64,000 bases of DNA from assembly GCF_003590095.1 (NCBI RefSeq), contig NC_039482.1, forward strand, positions 19,051,657-19,115,656, read 5' to 3'. The stretch is from Trichoplusia ni (lineage: Eukaryota > Arthropoda > Insecta > Lepidoptera > Noctuidae). The notes beneath the pieces are model-generated. The model was not told the DNA's origin. It worked only from the letters and a program-made list of their open reading frames with translations, and ran no database searches. Shown in pieces: positions 24,240 through 36,668 of the stretch. Within the stretch, counting starts at the first letter, position 1; each line of letters opens with the position of its first letter. Made by a program: the position numbers and the translations under genes.

Positions 24240-24305
24240 GTTACCGCAACGCGTTCCACTTGCCGGCACAGGATCGAACGTGGACCCCTGTGGTGCGCAG
24301 CCCGT
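24240..24305 (-). mobile_element. Possible relic of a tRNA-related SINE head
   Basis: On the minus strand GGGCTGCGCACCACAGGGGT is followed by CCACGTTCGATCCTGTGCC, which resembles a tRNA B box (GGTTCGANTCC) with an adjoining stem. It ends GGCAAGTGGAACGCG. The pattern resembles tRNA-derived heads in moth repeats, but no body or A-rich tail is evident and target duplications were not found. Confidence 0.3.
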
Positions 24306-27060
24306 TCCTAACGAACTGTGTAGGTGATTTATCTGTACGTACTCTCACACTCGATACTAATTCCTTTACGAAGTGTGATGTTGCCTCAAGAAATATAACT
24401 GCCGCTGATTTAATATCTAATTTACTGTCATTCCAATTTATTTTCGTTTTTATGGTTAGTGAGTCATCATATGTCGTTTTGTCATCTGATACCCTAAAGC
24501 ATTTAAGATTCGATGACCGTTTCGTATTAAACTGTTTAGAATTGACAGCAAAAGCGTAGGTATCTATTTCCTTAAACAAAAGAATTCATAACAGCAATTT
24601 GTTAAATCTAAATTGTTAAATCAAATCGCAACTCTGTTAGCAGAAAACGTAAAACATTTTGCTTATAGCAGCCACGTGAAAGGTCGTCTAAATCAACATT
24701 GATAGGGCTCCTACAGGTGAAATTTTCTCACAGCCAACTCGTTCCGTTCTAACGTCGTATAATCTTGAATACTTGAGAGTAATGCACGGCCGGCATGTAT
24801 ATTGGTTACTACGTTAGTAGTCTCAGGAAACCTGTTCCGCCTGGTCGTGCCCTCTGTACCGTATCCAACTTATAGCACATCTGCATCCAACATTACAGTT
24901 TCACTTTATATTTTAACATCATCAAATACCAGTACGTAGTTTTAGGAATTCCAAATTTTCGTGCCACAAGACCAGATACCAATCAGGGTCACAGAATGCC
25001 AACAAATTCGGATTTCAAAAACCATATATCGTTGACAGCTTAATGGACCAGTGAAGCTCCCATCAAAATCATAGATAACCAACAGACGAACAACGGATCG
25101 AACAAAAACTAATTTAATATGTTAATGTCTGTGATGGCTCAATAAAATTAACGATAACAGTCCATAATAATCATGACCGTATTTAAAAATTGAAACAACT
25201 TTTTCTCCCGACCTGTCGTTTGGAATTCATCTGGCGTCCGCATCTCTATATGTCAGTTTGTCTGTACGTCCGTCATTACACGTGAATCATCCTCGGTATC
25301 GTGCGCTGAGAATTTCGTGAGGTCACAGTTTACTATAGCGGTTTAGGCGCCCTGCGGTCGTTTGCTTGATAGAGACGGCGCCATCCAGCACTGTACGTAA
25401 AGGAGCAGGACACAGCACGTCCTCTCTGTCTAACGCCGACCGTTTCGTGACCCCACAGCTAATCACATATCTGCAAGCGTATTATGATTATCGCAAGGCT
25501 TCGTTTCGTCTTCGTCGCTCGTACGTTGTTGTGGTCAGTGACTCTGCGCTCCGTGCATGGAGCCTTCGTTTATTTCTCTCTAACATCATTTTATATGCAC
25601 AATTTGTTTTGAGTTAACTTGGATATTTATTGTACCTACCTCTTGCAACCTTTTGAAGTTTATTGGTCCTCCTCCGTGGACGGACTTGAGTAAATATGAC
25701 TACAATGGTGTTCATATCTTTTCTAATGTGTTTAGCATTATTCACACTAATGACTGTCAGTTTTCGATACATTTGCAAGTTCATTTATCAGCGGATGGGT
25801 GTAACGAAACAGATTTACCTGTTGCCCGGCTGACATAAATCTCGGGCGGCATTTAATAAGTCGATAATTACAAAAACCCGACGCGGCCATTAATGGGGTT
25901 GTGGAGTGCTCGACAGAAATGCGCTTAATTCCCAGCACGTGCCTCCCAATAGCTTTATTATACAAATCTTGAGCGTTTCCAAATCGAATTTATCTTAACG
26001 ATAACTTTAATTATTTGATTTGGTACTGTTTTGATGTCTTCCGTGTCCGGATTTTAGTGTTCATTTAGATATGCAGCTCTCGGTGGGCGGCTTTGTTTAC
26101 ATTCTTTTGAATTAACGGCTTTCTATCGAATCTCGATATCTTCCGAGGAATTCGTCTCCACCCGCACAGTCCACATCGGCCGCGGGATGCCACAAATCAA
26201 AACCGTACACTTATCGCAGCGTGTCGCACTAATCGACGTTGTAATCGTGTGCACCATTCGTCACTGACTTTGCGTTTACTACTTTCTACATTAGTACCAG
26301 ACAAATCTCTAATCTGTATATTAGAAACAATATTTCTCACTGTCGTAAAACCCGAGAATTTCCTAATGATATCAAAACACAACCGTTAGAGCAACAAAAG
26401 GTGGATGGTCGACCATTTGTCGGTGTTCAAGAGTCGGGCGACAAGTCGCGTGCTAGGCTCTTGTTGAAAAATGTACGACATAAATAACGGATTATCAACC
26501 TGTATCGAGTCGTAACGAGATAGTGGCTAACAACTAAAATAAATAGGCGAACGGTAAATGAAGTTGTGTACCAAACTTTACAATTTAAAACGTACGTATG
26601 ATGTATAATATGTATCTTGTGAAGTAAGTTATGGCTGAGTCTTCGTTAATGTTACAATTTATTGCTGGTTATTTATACGTGGCTCGTTTTGTGAGTCATT
26701 AGCCGTGAAATGTTATCTTGATTAGTGTTTATGTATTGATCGACGAGATAACGTATTGAGATGACGGCGTGGTATTTAATACGCGATTGATTTCGGACTT
26801 TGTGCGTCGGTTTTAATGTTTAGAATGTGGGTATTGCGATCCTCACTACATTTACAACATCATCTAAGTCATTTTGATTTACGATGTTGTCTTTTTACTT
26901 TTTGGATCTTACTTCATTGAACTTTTAGTCCTAATTAGGCATCAATTACATCTTTTAATATTATCTCCGATTATAAACTTTAGCCTCCATTAAAGCGTTT
27001 AATTACTTTATTATTTGTATTAACTTAACTCATTCTTGTCATACCGGCATCAGGTGCGAC

Positions 27061-27160
27061 GATGTAGAACGAGCATTTGTGTGATCTACGAATGCTTGTT
27101 GTGAGTCTGGGTGTCTTGTGCATGTGACTTGAATGTTTGTGAAGCCCCGCGACACAAGTA
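27061..27160 (+). mobile_element. Truncated SINE relic (sense copy of the 14.85 kb family)
   Basis: The block GTAGAACGAGCATTTGTGTG, TCTACGAATGCTTGTTG, GAGTCTGGGTGTC and CATGTGACTTGAATGTTTGTG lines up base by base with the reverse complement of 14853-14937. The two copies sit in opposite orientation in the two svp introns. The tRNA-like head upstream (GCATCAGGTGCGACGAT) is largely lost and there is no clear A-rich tail. Confidence 0.6.
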
Positions 27161-30100
27161 TCAAATTACTTCTTAAGAAAAGGATAAAAATCACCTTAAA
27201 CGTTAAAATGTATGTTTTGTTAGCAGGAATTAAAATTGTTCTATAGAATTATAGTGTCTAGCACTTCTTGAGAAACAATTAACATGTTTCTGTAACGATC
27301 TTGATTGTAATTCATTTATTGTCACTTTACCTTGTTATAACACTCGTGGCGTGTGTTACTCATGCTATAATGCTTATGGGGTAAGCAGATGAATAAATGT
27401 CACAACTATCGTCTACGGAGTTATAATATCCTGTTATGTTGTAGTTAAAAAGTCAAATCGAAAGCGGTATTGAAACCAAGGATATGTAGATAAGAAATGC
27501 CGTTTTTTTTTAATTATAATTATAATTAATCAAAATCTGGATCTGGAATTCTATTGAATGCTTATTTAGAGGTCAATTTCGCATTTGTTTTCTAAATTTC
27601 TAGTTGTTCGAATATGCAAATGAATCTTTTATCTAAAATATCAGCGTTTTCTTTTTGTTATCTCAAATAGAGGTTCCGATTATTAGCTCTACGCTCCACA
27701 GCTTTTAAAGTTGATCGTCCACACGCTCTAAAAGTCAAAAATATTAATTTTACAACCAATAAATTTCATTTAATTTTATTAAATTAACTCTTATTCAGAG
27801 CTGTGAATTTGGACACTATAAAACGATATTTTGTGGAATGATACACAAACAATATAAATTCTAAATTTGGATTTTTATTTCATCAATTTCGGTGAAGTTG
27901 TTTAGGAGATTCGGTAGTGTAAACTTTTGTTATATGCCCTTTTAGTTTTGAACACAGTCTGTTAGCTTGTTGGCGTTTAAATTGAATTCCAGTTTAGTGT
28001 TATATTAGTATTTGTTATGCAAATACGAGTTTATTGAAAATCAATTTTATTCTCTTTGGCATCCATCAGTTCGCTGGAACAAATTAGCACAGGGCCGTTA
28101 ATTTAGGGTTGTGCCGAACAATAACAATTATTTCTCTGTTTGTTTATTTTTTGTTTTGGGTCTTCAAGCTTTGTGTTAGGCAATAACATATTCTTTGTTG
28201 TAAAGTGCCAAACTGAATATGAAAAGTAGTATAATGTATTAAGACTTTTGGATATGTTTACAACTTGAATAATGTAAATATTTAAGTTATTTTTACCGAC
28301 TTTTGACCGATGTGTATGATAGAAATATTTTACAACCTTAAGTTAAATAAAAGTTACATTTAAACCTACATCTCCCCCCACCTAAATTTTAACCCAAATT
28401 TTAAATTCTTGTCAAAGTTTTGACAACCCTGAGTTAATTGTAGGCCGTTTAAATAGTTATAAACGATACACTAACTACAGTTAGTTTATCCTTATGACAA
28501 TCGTTAATCGTAGCAATTATACTTTGGTTATGCACTTGGAACTGTTGTCAAACACTAACTTTAGAAATAAATAACAGTCTAAATAGTAGAAAAAAATAAA
28601 CTTACATTATTTCAACAATTCCGAGTAGAATCCAGGGTTTTTAAATCGGTATTGCCAATAGGAAAAACTCAAGAAAAGTAGTAAATTAAAATAATATTAC
28701 TTATCTACTTACTTACTTATTTCTCAAGCTATTTAAAACAAAAGTTACATACAGCAACAAAAGTCTTTGAAAACAATAAAATTTACAAAACAGGGGCTGA
28801 AAAGCAAAGATGCTTGAGCAATGCAATGAGACTTTTTTTGACTCTACAAATTTTTCGAACACAAATTTTATACTAATTTTAAACTTTTCTGTAGTTAAAT
28901 CTGATAGATTTTTCTTTCTGACTGTACCTACTTCTCTAAGATAAAAAATAATAAGTATTTATGTACTTTTCTGAATGATCATACATCGCGGTCGTCGGAT
29001 CTCAGAAATGACATGAGATATTGTTTCCTCAACGCAATCTGTGTCAAGATCGCACACGACAACATTACCGTAATTCCTAAATAACTCTTAATATAAGGCT
29101 GTAAAGTCTCAAATGCTTTAAACGAAGTGTAAATAATAAGTTTGTAGTAAACAGAGTACGGATCTCGAATAAAAACAATGTAAAGAGATCATTTAGTGTT
29201 GACACCACGTAAATAGGTTGGACGTGTTTTGATTCGTGAATCCGTGTCGCAATTTCATAGGATGTTTCTACATTTTTCTAAGTCTCTTGTCTATTACGAC
29301 CTTTAAAATAATAACAAAGTTTCTTTTTAAAACACTTCGAATAAAGAACGAGACTTTCCGCATTTCGTTCTCATTCAAAACTCTCAATAAATGTTGCCAG
29401 CAACAATATTACAAACTAACATTTAATGACAACTATTTATTAAACTGATGTTACTAACGGGCCGTAATCAAGTAGCCATTTAATTTATAATATAAGTATT
29501 GCTAATTTTCATTTAATCCGATGAAGTATGCGCCGTGGGTGACTGAGTGCCGGACGATTTAATCAAAGATATTTTATACAAGAGAAATCCGAAATGAGAC
29601 GTAGCAGTATGCAAATCACAGCTAATGGACCTAGACGTATTAACCTTACGAGAAGCCCACACTTATTAATACTAATTTACATTAATTACCATTCATAAAC
29701 TGATATCTGTCAATAGTCCGAACATTGAGTACTTTAGCTCATATTAAAAAAAAAATAGGTTTGTCGTTTTCGCGCGTTCGAAATCCGAATCGTAATTAGT
29801 ATTGAACTCGATTGAACAATCGCTTTGTTGGAACTCGCGCCGAGTGGTCATCGATTATACGAGCAGATAGTGATGTTCCGTCGATGTCGAGACGTACCGG
29901 AGATGTATCGGCAGATAGTGTAATGACGCGCTATTAGGCTAGGTGTCGATGCGGCGTGGGAGAGCTCGCGGCCTACATCTCCTTCTGAAACCGGCTAATC
30001 ACGCGCGCAATTACTCTAATTCAAACCGAATTATTCCGGCGATGTAACACTTTAATTGAATTGTTGATGCGAGCAGTAATTCGTGAATGCGTGTTATTTC

Positions 30101-30354
30101 GATGATTGGTATCGTGATATTTGGTTGGTAAATATCGATATCGAACGAACGTACGAATCCGTGTGTAATCGCCGTAATAATAATCCGAAACTACGAAATC
30201 AAATGTCATAACAATTTATAAATCAGTATTTAGTTAGTTTTAGTGTGGGAAGCGTTGTTACGAAACCGTAGGGCGAATTCCGGACACCTTGTCATTCAAA
30301 GAAAAAATAATAATACAACCTGTTTACGCGTTTACTTTTTTTGTTGACAAGAAA

Positions 30355-30465
30355 TAAAAAGGCGGTAGGTACGCGCGTGCGCGGGCATTCGCGCCGGCCG
30401 ATGCGTTCCCGCCAAAAAACGTGGCGCGCTCGGAATAGTTGGCGCGCTCTAGATTTTTGTTCCCC
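30355..30465 (+). promoter_or_regulatory. CpG-rich patch with an E2F-type site in intron 2
   Basis: A sharply GC/CpG-rich segment (ACGCGCGTGCGCGGGC, GCGCCGGCCG, two GGCGCGCTC copies) carries TTCCCGCCAAAA at 30406-30417, a full match to the E2F/DP consensus. It lies about 1.6 kb upstream of exon C in AT-rich surroundings. It may be an enhancer or an internal promoter. Function is inferred from motif and composition only. Confidence 0.3.
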
Positions 30466-32042
30466 GTGAGCACATCCGAATGAACGATTAGAAGCGACGA
30501 TTCCGCGTTTTCACGTCGATTCGTCTCGGATCGTATCGATGATTTGTGGCGTCACGATCTTAGAAATGCCTCGTTGTACTGAGAAACAACAGGTTAATTC
30601 TTTAACGTCTGTGAAGCAGAAATGTAATTTTAAACCGAGTTAAACAAATGTTGTCTTTTGACGTCAAACATTCATCTGCTATGCTTAAGACAGGAAATTA
30701 AAGTTAAAGGAAAAAATAATTGTTAGTTTTGATGAACTTCAGATTAATTTAAAAAAAAAACATGCAATTTCTGTTCAAAAAAGTCCTTATCGTAGCACAA
30801 ATAATAGTTGACAAATTAAATTTAAAAAGGTTTAATCGATTTCAGAGATGTAAATAGTTAATTTAGGAATCGATTACTCGATTTAGTTTTCTTTGGGTTT
30901 GCTACCCCATGTAAGCTAACTGAAAACGTACTACAAGTGAAACCTGTACTTAAATTCGACTTTCTTTCAACACGTAAAACGCATAAATTCAAATTCGAAA
31001 TAATCGATTACACTAGTAAGCCATAAATTCGCCTTTTAAAATCTGTAGAACATATTTTATAGTGTTGTAACAACCGGTATTTACTTGGTATCGATTTAAA
31101 TACGCAGTTACGTTATTACGTGCGAGTGCATACTATAGTAAATGTTTAGTAATACAACGACTAATAATATACCACGGACATATCAATCATGGTTGTCATG
31201 TGATTATTGTTTAAAGTTAATTTGAAGTTTGTTTGCTGTCTTATAATTACTTATTCTTGCCTTTTTTGTCAAGTACCATCTGTTTAAATGAAACTGGCTG
31301 TGTTTTTAGGAATATTATCGAAATTTTTAATTAATTATTATTATTATCGTAAGTGTCTTTATCTGACATCTAGGCTAGGTAATGTGGTAGGAAAGCAAGG
31401 CTTATAGCAAAACCCTAAGAAAGACGCAAGGTTATAAATGTTCAACTTTAAACTTTATTTATTTTTCTCTACGAATATGTAAGAATTAAAATCATAAATG
31501 TCTAACGTCAATAATACGGCGAAAATCAAACTATAAAAGTAAAATCCGCGTAAAGTAACGATATTAACAATTTAATACGTGCATACAAAATATAATTGAA
31601 AATTAATTGAATTTCTTTGCTTTAGAATATAGCTACTGTTGTATTCAATTATATTTAGCATTGAATACGCAGTGAGATCATAAATGGCGGCTACATGACA
31701 ACAACCCGCTGTTTTAGTGCGTACCGCGTATTTACAACACCGACTGCGCTAATTGCCAACATTAAATATTGCGCGAACTAACATTATATCAGGATATTCG
31801 TCGCGACTAGTTTAATAGTTGTTATTAGTTTGTAGTTTAATTATTTAGAATATGCGCCGGGTGAAGCATTTTCGTTGGAAACATTGGTCACAGAATATAG
31901 ACAAATCAATATTGAACACATATGAATTCATAATTATTATACTTGAATGCAATCAAATTTTACCACTTTTATACATAATTACTGTTTATTGTTTCCGTAG
32001 CCTTGTAGCTTAGTGTAACTTATTTTGTTTGTGTTGTTGCAG

Positions 32043-32588
32043 CGGTCCAGCGCGGGCGCGTGCCACCGTCGCAGCCGGCGGGGCTAGCCCTGCCGGGGCA
32101 GTACGCGCTGGCCAACGGCGACCCCTCGGCCGGCCTCAACAGCCACCCCTACCTCTCGTCGTACATCTCGCTGCTGCTGCGCGCCGAGCCCTACCCCACC
32201 TCGCGGTACGGCCAGTGCGTGCAGCCCGCCAACGTCATGGGCATCGACAACATCTGCGAGCTGGCCGCGCGCTTGCTCTTCTCCGCCGTGGAGTGGGCGC
32301 GAAACATCCCCTTCTTCCCCGAGCTGCAGGTGACCGACCAGGTCGCGCTGCTCCGACTCGTCTGGTCCGAACTGTTCGTGCTGAACGCGTCGCAGTGCTC
32401 GATGCCGCTGCACGTGGCGCCGCTGCTGGCGGCCGCCGGCCTGCACGCCTCGCCCATGGCGGCCGACCGAGTCGTGGCCTTCATGGACCACATCCGGATC
32501 TTCCAAGAGCAAGTGGAGAAGCTGAAAGCTCTCCACGTCGACTCGGCGGAGTACTCCTGTCTGAAGGCCATCGTCCTCTTCACGACAG
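32043..32588 (+). CDS. svp: seven-up, exon C: hinge and first half of the ligand-binding domain
   Basis: The exon begins after TTGTTGCAG and joins exon B in phase 1 (G|CG, Ala) to read AVQRGRVPPSQPAG, the COUP-TF hinge. The ligand-binding domain follows: SSYISLLLRAEPYP (helix 1 region), NVMGIDNICELAARLLFSAV and EWARNIPFF (helix 3), LQVTDQVALLRLVWSELFVL (helices 4-5, the nuclear-receptor signature region), NASQCSMPLHVAPLLAA, and DHIRIFQEQVEKLKAL to CLKAIVLFTT (to about helix 7-8). At 32589 a donor GTAAAA follows TTCACGACAG, phase 1, exactly where COUP-TF continues Asp-Ala-Cys-Gly. The exon is strongly GC-rich, in contrast with exon B. The distal exon encoding the dimerisation helix and AF-2 is not in the window. 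Confidence 0.97.
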
Positions 32589-32968
32589 GTAAAATTTTAG
32601 ACAGTCTTTTTGGGGAAGCGCGGTTGTTGCTTTACAGGGTGGCGGGAGCTGGCAGCTCGGTCACTAACTACGGAGAGTTGCTCGTCCTGGTCAGGACGCA
32701 CCTGGACGCGTACGCCGAGGCGGCGCGAGTACAGATACAGCAGCCGCCAGCTCCGCCGCCGTCTGCCGCTTCATCCGGTTACTATTCCACTTTGGACGCG
32801 TCTTTAGGCGTCAACTCCTCGCTGTCTTACGGGAGCTTCCTATCGACACCCTCTCGACTGCCGCCTAACTACACGAGTAGTCCTAGAATGCCTGAGGCTA
32901 GCACGTCTTCACCCTTCAAGCTATGGGATGGAAGTGGGAAGCTTCCGAAGACTGATCAAGGGGGTTGA
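32589..32968 (+). CDS. svp: seven-up, read-through C-terminus (candidate type 2-like isoform)
   Basis: If the donor after 32588 is not used, the svp frame stays open for another 126 codons to a TGA at 32966-32968. The added tail starts GKILDSLFGEARLLLYRVAG, continues LLVLVRTHLDAYAEAARVQ, then a Pro/Ser/Tyr-rich segment (PPAPPPSAASSGYYSTLDAS, SPRMPEASTSSPFKLWDG). It stays GC-rich well past the donor, unlike ordinary intron here. Drosophila svp is known to make a type 2 protein that diverges within the ligand-binding domain and lacks its C-terminal part. This reads like the same arrangement. The tail replaces the dimerisation helix and AF-2. Use of the read-through is inferred; transcript data would settle it. 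Confidence 0.65.
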
Positions 32969-33641
32969 TGCGGTACCTCGTCGGTAACGGCCTGCAACTG
33001 TGGTGTCGGGTTATGACGGAACGCTAGGCGTATGTTCGGAGTCGCTCGCGTATTTAACCGTTGACGTATTACTAGAATGTTTGTGTACGGGCATAATAAC
33101 TCTCGTTCCCCGAAGCGGTCTGATTTCGTCCGGGTGTACGCGACTTATTGTTCTCGAAGATTTCATCGCGATTCTTGCGGTTATGTAAATATTACGTACA
33201 AATATGTAATATATTAGATTCGTCTTCGTTGACGACGGTTTCAAAAATCGTCGATAACTCTTAGCGTATTAAGTTTAATTTATTTCGATGTAGATAACTA
33301 ACGTTTATAATGAATACACGCGCGTAATTTATTACTAACTACTTTCGTTTCATTTTTGTTTATGAATACCCTTTTTTAATATAATTAAGCGGAAGATGAT
33401 AAATTTGGATTAACAATGTTTATAAATATGTTGATTTTGGCAAAAATATTCGTAATTAACTTTGATTAATTGGTCTTTGGGATTGTAAATCATATTAGTT
33501 TGTTGGGTTTAGTTAGTAGCTACGTATTAATGGTGTTTGTCTGTTTGAACATCGTTTTGAGGATTAGCAGACTACCGGAGCTATGAGTCAACGAAATTTG
33601 AATACATCTTAAATTTGAGACTTCTTATTGTCACAAATAAA
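32969..33641 (+). other. svp: Likely 3' UTR and poly(A) signal of the read-through svp transcript
   Basis: After the TGA at 32966 the sequence remains CpG-rich to about 33200 and then turns AT-rich. The first canonical AATAAA after the stop lies at 33636-33641 (context TCACAAATAAAGTCG). That would give a 3' UTR of about 0.67 kb for the short isoform. The cleavage site cannot be seen directly. Confidence 0.4.
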
Positions 33642-34681
33642 GTCGTCTATAAAAAGGAAGTCTAAGAAATTTCTTGCATGGAATGCGGTTTAATAAGATT
33701 GCGTAACTTTTATTTAGTTATCACGCAATCGAAATGACTCATTTTTTAATAATAACGTTAATCCAAATCGCATATTATTTCCGTATGACTAATGAATTCA
33801 AAAGACTGATAGGTATTTTGACACTTCATAAATATTCAATTAATTTAAGTTTGAATTGAATTTGACAATCGATTTGGTGAGTCTTACCTTTCTTCAACTA
33901 ATTTAAACGACACACAATGTCGGGATGGTCTTTAATTGTACTTGATTAAGTATAATTACTGATAATATCCTTTTTTTAATTAAAAAGCTCTGAAAGTCTT
34001 TACGTATTGGACCTATGTTCTTACGTAAGTCTTAAAGACAAGTCTTTAGCAGGCTAAAAATAGAGCGACAAAAAAAAACAAATTTAATAATAGGTTATTT
34101 ATTTTCTATTTAAATTAGCTGATCGTGTAAGTAGGTACATTTATACTGAGACAAAAAGATAATCGTATTAATTATTTTTTTATTTTGCTTTTTTGCATGC
34201 TTCAGTGTGCATGTTTTTGATATTATATTTTCATGTTGTCAGCATGTTTGCGTTCGATACGGAGCTGTGAACCGTTCTATGTCTCCTTAAATTTTATAAG
34301 CTTAATCAAAACTACTTGTATAGGAAGGATACTGTTAAATTTGTCGTTTAAAGGCAGCATTTAATAAAACCTATACATATATTTTTTTACCGCGTCATGC
34401 AGTATTTTTAATTATAAAGTAAAAATAAAGTATTGAGTATTATTTCTTTAAATAATATTCCCTTCAATCATAACCAATATGCATAGTAAGAAAGCCTCAT
34501 TTTCTTAAAATTTATCTATCTCTATGCCCAGAAATATAAAACCAGTATAAATAGAACCCGACTTCGCAGCACAAGTTTTTCCGTATAGTGAAGGTTTGAG
34601 CATTAATCTCCACTGAATAGGGATTTCAGTATTATAATCAAGGTAACCTCAAGGCTAAGGTGTCTAAGTACAATTAAGAAA

Positions 34682-34946
34682 TCTATATCTATACTCTATA
34701 TATAAAGCTGAAGAGTTTGTTTGTTTGTTAGAACGCGCTAATCTCATTAACTATTGGTCCAAATTGAAAAATTCTTTTTGTGTTGAATAGACCATTAATC
34801 GAGGAAGGCTTAAGGCTATAAACCATCAAGCTGCGACTAATAGGAGCTAAGATACAATGGAAAATGTGAAAAAAAATCGGGCAGGTATACCTAAATCATA
34901 ACTTATATCTTCTACCCTTGGGGACGAAGTCGCGGGCAACAGCTAG
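34682..34946 (+). mobile_element. Short non-autonomous Helitron-like element
   Basis: This 265-bp element begins TCTATATCTATACTCTATAT and AAAGCTGAAGAGTTTGTTTG. It continues with ATTGGTCCAAATTGAAAAAT and CATCAAGCTGCGACTAATAG, and ends GAAGTCGCGGGCAACAGCTAG. The TC start, CTAG end and insertion between a host A and T match the Helitron hallmark. As I remember it, this sequence family, including the CGCGGGCAACAGCTAG end, is abundant in Lepidoptera. No protein is encoded. The copy looks full-length and little decayed at its ends. Confidence 0.7.
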
Positions 34947-36332
34947 TTACATATAAGTTGAAAAAGTTAGCACGAGCTTATACGCCTATATTCATAGTAG
35001 ATAGAGGTAAGCTAATACAAAATGTAATTTATTCAAGAAATGAATCCCACTTTAATGATATTTATCATGAAAATCTATGTGCATTAAAACGACACACACA
35101 GTAACTTATCAAGCTAGAAATTATTACAGAAATAGCTATAAACTTTCCCTTTCCCCTACAATCGCGAATCTGGATATTTCCAGTTTTACAACATATTAAA
35201 ATAGTAACAAATTTATTGTCAATATAATTTTAAAAGGCATTAACTCTTAAGGGTTGTATTTAACGCACATAGTCGTTACTACTCGAATTACAAGCCTTTA
35301 ATTTATTTTTAATGATGGCCGTTAATTTTCAAATTATGTTCTGGAATATTTTACTTCTTTTTGCTGTTCCATCTTTGAAAATTAAACCGTGAATGTCAGG
35401 TATTGAATTGAATTTGGAATTAATTTTTAAGTGATTAAATAAGGACTTTAGATTTAATCTTTTTATTAATATATTTTAATTATCTATTTGGTCTACTTTT
35501 CGTTTAGCAACCAACGGCATAATTTTAAATAGTCAAAATTTTGCATAGCTTTGTAATTAATTATCTCCACCACCTTAATTTAGACATCTTGGTAGATTTA
35601 GAGATAGATTTTGCGTATTTATTTATTAGATTTTATTTCGTGTATAATTAGAAGTCGTATATCAGGCTACTGCTAGCCAGTCGCCGTTAAAACATTAGTC
35701 TAAATAAGATGTAAACAAATTCGTGAAACAAGATGTTTGGAATAATTAATTTGCTTATGATTAGCTGCCTAATGATACAAGTTCATTTAATGATGTGCGA
35801 ACATTAACGTGTTTTCTTCAAGAAACTTCTGTACGTGCGAATTTACCAGTTCTAAAGTGTTATCCGTCTGTTCATCTATTTGAAAGTTTTCTCATATAGT
35901 AGAGACATTATCCGGATGTGGTAAAGTGTTTTTACGTACCATCGGATACCGAAACGCAATTTCACTTTCTTTTATTCCTACCTGCCAATATTAAACACCT
36001 TTATTACACAACAGACTGCAAAGGACTAACCACGGTTTAAGCCTGTTATGATTTGATACTACGATGTTACGGACTTAGGGTATTTGCCAAAAAATCGAAT
36101 TAGAGGATCATTTCTTTCTTTATAAGAAAATACGAATATAAAAGGCGTTTAACGCGGTGAATGGATAAAGTGCTAGCTAGTGACGTCACTGGCCAGTAAA
36201 AATGTACCGATAAGAAACATCACACGAAATGGCAAGTACGTGCATCATGATTAAAAAAACCGATGTACTAACGAAATAATTAGATTTATTTTTTGTGCCA
36301 CTTTCCTCATCATCATCAAAATTTTAGTGCTC

Positions 36333-36388
36333 GGCCTTCCACTGCTACTTCTAGCCTCTATCTGTGAAGATAGAAGAAGTGGAGGGCC
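36333..36388 (+). repeat. Imperfect hairpin, about 56 nt
   Basis: The left arm GGCCTTCC pairs with GGAGGGCC (one G-T pair), ACTTCT pairs with AGAAGT, and CTATCT pairs with AGATAG around a GTGA loop, with two asymmetric bulges on the left arm. It could be a fossil inverted repeat or a small RNA-like hairpin. It is shorter and more bulged than a typical pre-miRNA. Confidence 0.4.
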
Positions 36389-36620
36389 ACTTCTCATAAA
36401 GGATAAAATTTAGCTAATAATTAAAAAAAAAAACAATCCAACTACATACCAAAAGTTACATAAAGACCAGTACAAGTTACATAATAACCATTACATGCAG
36501 CGTATAAACAGTTTTATTCAATTTCCAACAACTTTACCGTAGAGAGTACTGAGTGAACACTAGTCCCCTACGATTGTTCGAAACTCGTCTCGTTCTCGCT
36601 TACGTACGATAATCTCGCGT

Positions 36621-36668
36621 GACGAGACAGCGGGACGAGACAGCGGGGCGGGACAGCGTGACGAGACG
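36621..36668 (+). repeat. 13-bp GC-rich minisatellite, about 3.7 copies
   Basis: Two identical units GACGAGACAGCGG (36621-36633, 36634-36646) are followed by a variant GGCGGGACAGCGT (36647-36659) and a partial GACGAGAC. The array lies in a locally GC-rich segment (36580-36780). An inverted relative, TCGTCTCGTTCTCG, lies just upstream near 36584-36597, so the segment may fold. Confidence 0.75.

Larger units (their letters stand above)
18742..32042 (+). other. svp: svp intron 2
   Basis: This 13.3 kb stretch runs from the GTGAGT donor to the TTGTTGCAG acceptor of exon C. It is mainly AT-rich. It holds a minus-strand coding-looking block at 18800-19009, a long minus-strand open frame at 21777-22238, a plus-strand open frame at 22461-22793, a SINE-head relic at about 24240-24305, a SINE relic at 27061-27160, and a CpG-rich patch at 30355-30465. 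Nothing else gene-like was seen. Confidence 0.8.

Noticed and set aside
24241..24579. Overlapping 112-codon minus and 99-codon plus frames
   Set aside because: The 3' part of the minus frame reads through a SINE-head-like block, and frames of about 110 codons are expected a few times by chance in this much AT-rich DNA.
32084..32583. Two long minus-strand frames (150 and 130 codons) under svp exon C
   Set aside because: They mirror the GC-rich svp exon; high GC removes stops in all frames. Composition (His/Val/Gly/Arg runs) is that of an antisense shadow.
32029..32592. 187-codon plus-strand frame overlapping svp exon C
   Set aside because: It is a shifted reading of the same exon, very Ala/Arg-rich, while the other frame gives a clear COUP-TF ligand-binding domain.
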